Assembly: GCA_018857735.1 (NCBI GenBank)
Contig: JABMCL010000979.1
Span: forward strand, 1,277,501 to 1,341,500
Source of the DNA: Alviniconcha marisindica
Lineage: Eukaryota; Mollusca; Gastropoda; Provannidae
Direction: 5' to 3'
DNA: 64,000 nt
Part shown: positions 59,180 through 64,000 of the stretch, piece by piece
How positions within the stretch are numbered: the first letter of the stretch is position 1
Layout: each line of letters opens with the position of its first letter
Position numbers and translations under genes: made by a program
The notes under the pieces: generated by a model
Seen by the model: the letters and a program-made list of their open reading frames with translations, nothing else
What the model was told of the DNA's origin: nothing
Databases searched by the model: none

Positions 59180-59960
59180 GTGAGAAAGGTTTCCAGGTGG
59201 GGTGTTAGTGCTGTTGTTATTTACTGTGAGAAAGGTTTCCAAGTAAACCAGACGTTTTGAACACAGTGGGGCGTTATAGCTGTTTTTGTTTACTGTGAGA
59301 AAGGTTTTCAGAGGCAATGAGACATTTTGAACACAAAGGGATGTTAATGCTGTTTTTATTTACTGTGAGAAAGGTTTCCAGATGTACCTGACATTCTGAA
59401 CACAATGGAGTGTTTGTGCTGTTTTTATTTTCTGTGAGAAAGGTTTCCAGGTGTAACCATACAATCTAAACACAATGGGGCGTTTATTTACTGTAAGAAG
59501 GGTACCAGACATTTTGAACACAATGGGGCATTAGTGCTGTTTTTATTTACTGTGAGAAAGGTTTCAAGATAACCAGACATTTTGAAGACAGTGGGGTGTT
59601 AATGCTGTGTTTGTTTACTGCAACTGTGAGAAAGGTTTCCAGAGGTAACGAGAAATTTTGAACACAGTGGGGTGTTAATGATGTCGTTATTTATTGTGAG
59701 AAAGGTTTCCAGATGTAACCAGACATTGTGAGCACAATGGAGCGTTAGTGCTGTTTTTATTTACTGTGAGAAAGGTTTTCAGATGTAACCAGACATTTTG
59801 AACACAATGGGATGTTAGTGCTGTTTTTATTTGCTGTTAGAAAGGTTTCAAGATAACCAGACTTTTTGAACACTATGGGGCATTAGTGCTGTTTTTATTT
59901 ACTGTTAGGTTTTCAGGTGACCAGAAGTTTTGAATACTGTGGGATGCTGGTGCTGTTTTT
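59180..59960 (+). repeat. About 68-bp minisatellite, about 11 copies
   Basis: Units ctgtgagaaaggtttccaga, aaccagacattttgaacaca, atggggtgttagtgctgttt, ttattta. Confidence 0.95.
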
Positions 59961-60604
59961 ATTTAATCTGGAGAGCAGTTTTGTGTGTGGAAACTGGTAC
60001 TCCATAATTTGATACTCCACATTTTACCCTTTCTTCTTTCAAGGGTTTGCTGCCATTTATTTCTCCTTGCTCGGTGCTTGCTTTGGTCAGTTGCTTTTTT
60101 CCCTCCATAAATCTTTTTTTTAAATTATGCCTTGCACATTTTTAGTTTTTGTTGCAATGTCAGGGGTTTATATGTTTGTACACATTTCTAGTAGCTGATT
60201 TTCATAATGTAAATTTACTGTTAAGATTGCATGGCATTTATTGTAAAAATGAAGTTTCTATCGATTGGTGATGTATGATGCTTTGAATGAATGGCAGAAG
60301 CTGCCCAGTGATTTATGGACTGATTTATTTATTTTGTGCACAAATAGTTTTGTACAAGTATGTATATATATATATATGTCAAAAATGTGTTTATATGCTT
60401 TTGTAATCAGTGATCATACGTATCAAAATAAACACGCAAGGTTTTTTCTCCATTTGTTTAAGTGGGTTCATTCTTTTTTTCAGCCAGAGGGATGGAACTG
60501 TTGAAGTCTTAGGGCAGCAGGCATTGCTTGCAGTACTTCTGCCCAACTGCTGTAGCGCAGGTTACTTCCTACCTGTAGCAATAACGGCACTTTACTCAGC
60601 ACCC
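59961..60604 (+). other. Intergenic, possible distal 3'UTR
   Basis: AT-rich with AATAAA at 60427-60432; nothing else recognised. Confidence 0.35.
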
Positions 60605-61020
60605 ATCTTCCACATTATTTAGAAGTTCACACTTACTCCATACCAGATCAGTCACACATTCACACTTACTCCATACCAGACCTGTCACACATTCACACTT
60701 ACTCCATACCAGATCCATCACACATTCACTCCACACCAGAACAATCACAAATTTCTCACACTTTCTCCATACCAGATCAAACATGCATTCACACTGAGTC
60801 CATACCAGATCCATCACACATTCACACCTATTCCATACCAGATCCATCACACATTCACTCTTACTCCATACCAGATCAATCACACATTCACACTTATTCC
60901 ACACCAGATCAATGACACATTCACTCCACACCAGATCAATCATGCATTCACACTTACTCATACCAGATCCATCACACATTCACACCTACTCCATACCAGA
61001 TCATTCACACATACTCCATA
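60605..61020 (+). repeat. About 31-bp minisatellite, about 12 copies
   Basis: Units ccataccagatcaatcacac then attcacacttact. Confidence 0.95.
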
Positions 61021-61814
61021 CGAGATCAAAACGCAAGTCAGCAAGACACAAGTAAAAAGCTGGCCCAAAGTTCTACACCCAACACAATTTATAGCAAACC
61101 CAACCCAACCAAAAACAGTGAATAACTACCACATCTCAATCTTTACATTTCACTTAGGGGAGAAGGCCAAGAAAAATGGGGCAGAGCCAGGAGAGGGTTC
61201 ACACACTGCATCTCTTCAAGATGACAGACCCAGCAAGAGGTCTGGGAAGACCCACAAAAAAAGATGACAATATTTCCTCTAAGCTCTAAGCTAAAACTTT
61301 TTATGCCACATATCAAGTCCAACACACAACTGTGAGTGAAAAAGGTCAAATTTATTCATAAAGTGCCAGAAATTAAACAGCTTAACAATTGGTGGTCCCA
61401 CTTTAACTGCGTACAATTTTCTGTGCTCTTTGCACTGGCCTTGGCTGGACCACCCCAACTCGTGTTGACATCCACACGTATGTATCCACACATAGGTTAT
61501 TTAACTAGCAATGACATGTACATCAATATTCAGGCATCGTTATAATAAGTATGCCTAAACACTAGGCAACGAGAATATATTTCTTTTTAGACAAATGCAG
61601 GTGACCAAACTTTAAGCATGTAGCATTTTGGTCATCAAAATATCAACATTGTCAAATTATCAACATTTGACCCATCACTAGATCCCATTCCGATGATAAA
61701 CAGTTATACTCCCAAATGCCCATTACCCCTCCCTATGCCAATGTAGACTCTTCTCCAGTGTAGGAGCTGAGGGCCCTTACAAATTAGGTGGTGGCTGGGG
61801 ATATGCAAGCATTT
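61021..61814. other. Intergenic, nothing recognised
   Basis: No coding, RNA or repeat signal that I can support. Confidence 0.4.
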
Positions 61815-62390
61815 TTTTAAAAATTGAACCTGAAACAGCTTTGTCGCCAAGCAAGTACTGTTTCAATTGATAGTGTATAATTGTGCGGTTCCAGGATCAG
61901 TTTTTTTCCCCCCATTGAACCTGCAAGAGCTTTGTCGCCAAGCAAGTACTGTTTCAATTGATAGTGTATAATTGTGCGGTTCCAGGATCAGTGCTGGTTT
62001 TCTTTAATTAAACCTGCAAGAGCTTTGTCGCCAAGCAAGTACTGTTTCAATTGATAGTGTATAATTGTGCGATTCCAGGATCAGTGCTGGTTTTCTTTAA
62101 CCTACAACAGCTTTGTCGCCAAGCAAGTACTGTTTCAGTTGATAGTGTATAATTGTGCAGTTCAAGGATCCGTGCTGGTTTTCTTTAACTGAACATGCAA
62201 CAGCTTAATCGCCGAGCAAGTACTGTTTCAATTGATAGTGTATAATTGTGCAGTTCAAGGATCAGTGATGCAACCAGCAGTCCCCTTGGATCAGTGCTGG
62301 TTTTCTTTAACTGAACCTGCAACAGCTTTATTGCCAAGCAAGTACTGTTTCAATTGATAGTGTATAATTGTGCGGTTCAAGGATCAATGC
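61815..62390 (+). repeat. About 90-bp tandem repeat, six copies, upstream of recombinase remnant
   Basis: Units aacctgcaagagctttgtcg, ccaagcaagtactgtttcaa, ttgatagtgtataattgtgc, ggttccaggatcagtgctgg. The last unit runs directly into the recombinase remnant, so the array is probably its 5' non-coding end. Confidence 0.9.
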
Positions 62391-62399
62391 TGCAACCCA

Positions 62400-63112
62400 G
62401 CAGTCCCCTTGGGACAACGGACCCGGGGCTCATCGAGATGCTGACGCAAATACAAAAAATCGAACCAGGTGACGATCCAGCACCTGGATGCACTGGAGGG
62501 GCAGATGCTCAACAAGGTCCTCAAGAGGCCGTCAGTGCTGCAGTTGATCAGGCGCTGCAGAGCCTAACGGGTGGAAAAGTTCAGAGCGCTGCATCCACAA
62601 GCGGACACCAAGCCATCTCCTTTCCCAGAGCTGCCCCTAGCGTTGACCTGATGAGGGACGCACAGGCACCGCTAAGCCAAGCACTGGGGCAGAACACCCA
62701 AGCAATATACAGGCGAGCCTGGATGTTGCATGGGGAATATGCCTCGCAAAAAATGCCAGTTACTAAATTCCAATTACTAAACAGTCTCTCTTCCTTTTCG
62801 TAGCATACATGAAAAAACAGCAGTTTGCGGCAGTCACCGTAACTTCTTACGTATCGGTGATTGGCTACGTACACAAACTGGCTGGCACAAATGATCCAGC
62901 AAGCTCGTTCTTAGTTAAAGTCTTTGCAGGCCATCAAGAAAGACGCAACCTTTATGTGACACCTGGCTATCCAGAACAGCAGGGCATGCGATCCACAGTA
63001 TGTATCGCTGTAAATTAACGCAAGCAATGTTCCTGCTAGCATACCATGCTTTCTTACGAGCAGGAGAAATAACAGAGTCAGAACACGTTTCTGTCTGCTG
63101 TAACTCTGACTA
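62400..63112 (+). pseudogene. Degenerate tyrosine recombinase of a mobile element
   Basis: The frame from 62354 holds LSQALGQNTQAIYRRAWMLH (core-binding N-terminal type). After a frameshift, YVSVIGYVHKLAGTNDPASS at about 62845-62905; after another shift, AMFLLAYHAFLRAGEITESE at about 63021-63080, whose Arg fits box I of the catalytic domain. A stop follows at about 63109 and the His/Arg/Tyr part is missing. Similar recombinases belong to DIRS-like or Crypton-like elements and to unclassified multi-copy genes of marine invertebrates. Inactive here. Confidence 0.7.
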
Positions 63113-63199
63113 GCACAAGTATTAAGCTCCTGTTCTGACCATCCAAACATGCATCTACAGCAGAAACTGTTCTAGAGAGCAAAGAAGTAACATTACATA

Positions 63200-64000
63200 C
63201 TGATGGAATCACTAGGGACCATCACTAGGGACCACAACAAGACAGTAGGTCAGCAAATCAGCCTTCCCAGTGGAGCTACCTTGAGTCTTGGGTTTGTTGG
63301 TGTTGACACTGAAAACTCCTCACTCTGCTTGAACTGCCTATTGATCTGCTTGATCATGAGTCAAGTGAAAATACACTGTTTGCAGAGCGAGGATGAAGAA
63401 AAGGGGGCCATATTCAAAGGCGTGCTGGAAATGATAACATCAGTTATGTCTGACAGGGCATCAGTAATGAAGAGTTACAACGAGAAACTGCTCCAGTACA
63501 AGAAAAAACTCAGGTTGGTGAAGATGTTGGTGTCCACATCTTGTACTGCAGTGCGCACTTTTTACTGGGAATGAGCAAAGCATGTGAGTCTGCCACTGCT
63601 GCCCTGAAAACAACTGAAAAGGAAATCTCACAGACTGGACTGGGGCAAGATGCTCTTAGCAGATTCAGCCACTTCGAATCAAGCAATGAAAATGCCACGT
63701 CTCAGCTTATCGCACTGCCTGTGACTGTCTCGGGCCATGGGGAGATGAAAAGAGTGGTTGAAAAGCAGAATGGCTAGGATATTGGGACAGCATTGAGAAA
63801 CAGTTGGAAATGACATGCTCCCAATCAAATCTCTTTCAGTTGCTGCTTTGAGGGAGCAGCTGCCACCATCTTTCACAAAAAGGACATTGCAGCTTTTCTT
63901 CGGGATGTTGTGTCTCACTCAAACCTCAAATCATAGAAGCAGACCTGCAAGACCAAAGGTTGGTCACCCTCCTGTCTGCAGTAGCTCTGCTTTACTTCAG
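63200..64000 (+). pseudogene. Degenerate mobile-element-type protein of unknown function
   Basis: Pieces in different frames: MITSVMSDRASVMKSYNEKL at about 63430-63490, CSAHFLLGMSKACESATAAL at about 63548-63607 and LQDQRLVTLLSAVALLYF near 63948-64000. The order and the 'MSDR..V...N..L..Y' and 'C..HFL.G....AE.AL' patterns recall a family of uncharacterised multi-copy invertebrate proteins. Frames are broken several times and the sequence runs off the window. Not a confident family assignment. Confidence 0.45.

Overview
The window is metazoan nuclear DNA, most likely from a mollusc and probably a marine gastropod. It has split genes with GT-AG introns, very long (GT)n/(CA)n tracts, dense minisatellites, tRNA-derived SINEs, a short repeat ending in a 'gactgggcgtaaagcaccaa' motif that I associate with mollusc genomes, and copies of marine-invertebrate transposons. 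The species is not identifiable from the sequence alone.

Three protein-coding genes can be followed exon by exon. (1) DIS3L2, the 3'-5' exoribonuclease of the RNase II/RNB family, is on the + strand at about 2.1-30.1 kb. It has 23 exons and about 1123 visible residues. Its first coding exon may lie upstream. (2) POLR2D (RPB4, a subunit of RNA polymerase II) is on the - strand at 40273-36144, with five exons and 141 aa. It is tail-to-tail with DIS3L2. (3) A class-I-like facilitative hexose transporter (SLC2A/GLUT family) is on the + strand at 40487-55716, with twelve exons and 534 aa. POLR2D and SLC2A are head-to-head with only 213 bp between their start codons, so they probably share a bidirectional promoter. 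Exon junction phases are consistent throughout all three genes, and exon lengths sum to intact reading frames.

Region by region: 1-2.1 kb is repeats plus a SINE and a truncated TTAA-type MITE. 2.1-30 kb is DIS3L2, whose introns are largely minisatellite. 30-36 kb is the 3' flank, with a foldback element and a 2.33-kb terminal-inverted-repeat (TIR) element. 36-40.3 kb is POLR2D. 40.3-55.7 kb is SLC2A, whose introns hold a THAP-remnant TIR element, foldback copies, a piggyBac-like MITE and several minisatellites. 55.7-61.8 kb is 3' flank with more repeats and a duplicated piece of SLC2A intron 11. 61.8-64 kb holds decayed mobile-element coding sequence: a tyrosine recombinase followed by a second multi-copy-type protein.

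The most unusual observation is that tandem arrays in DIS3L2 and SLC2A repeatedly start from, include or end at splice sites. Several units carry the last bases of an exon plus its 5' splice site (DIS3L2 exons 5 and 15, SLC2A exon 7). Others carry the 3' splice site (DIS3L2 exons 6, 10 and 21, SLC2A exon 2), and one carries a whole exon (DIS3L2 exon 9, three copies). This suggests repeated local duplication at exon-intron edges, leaving series of decoy splice sites beside real ones.
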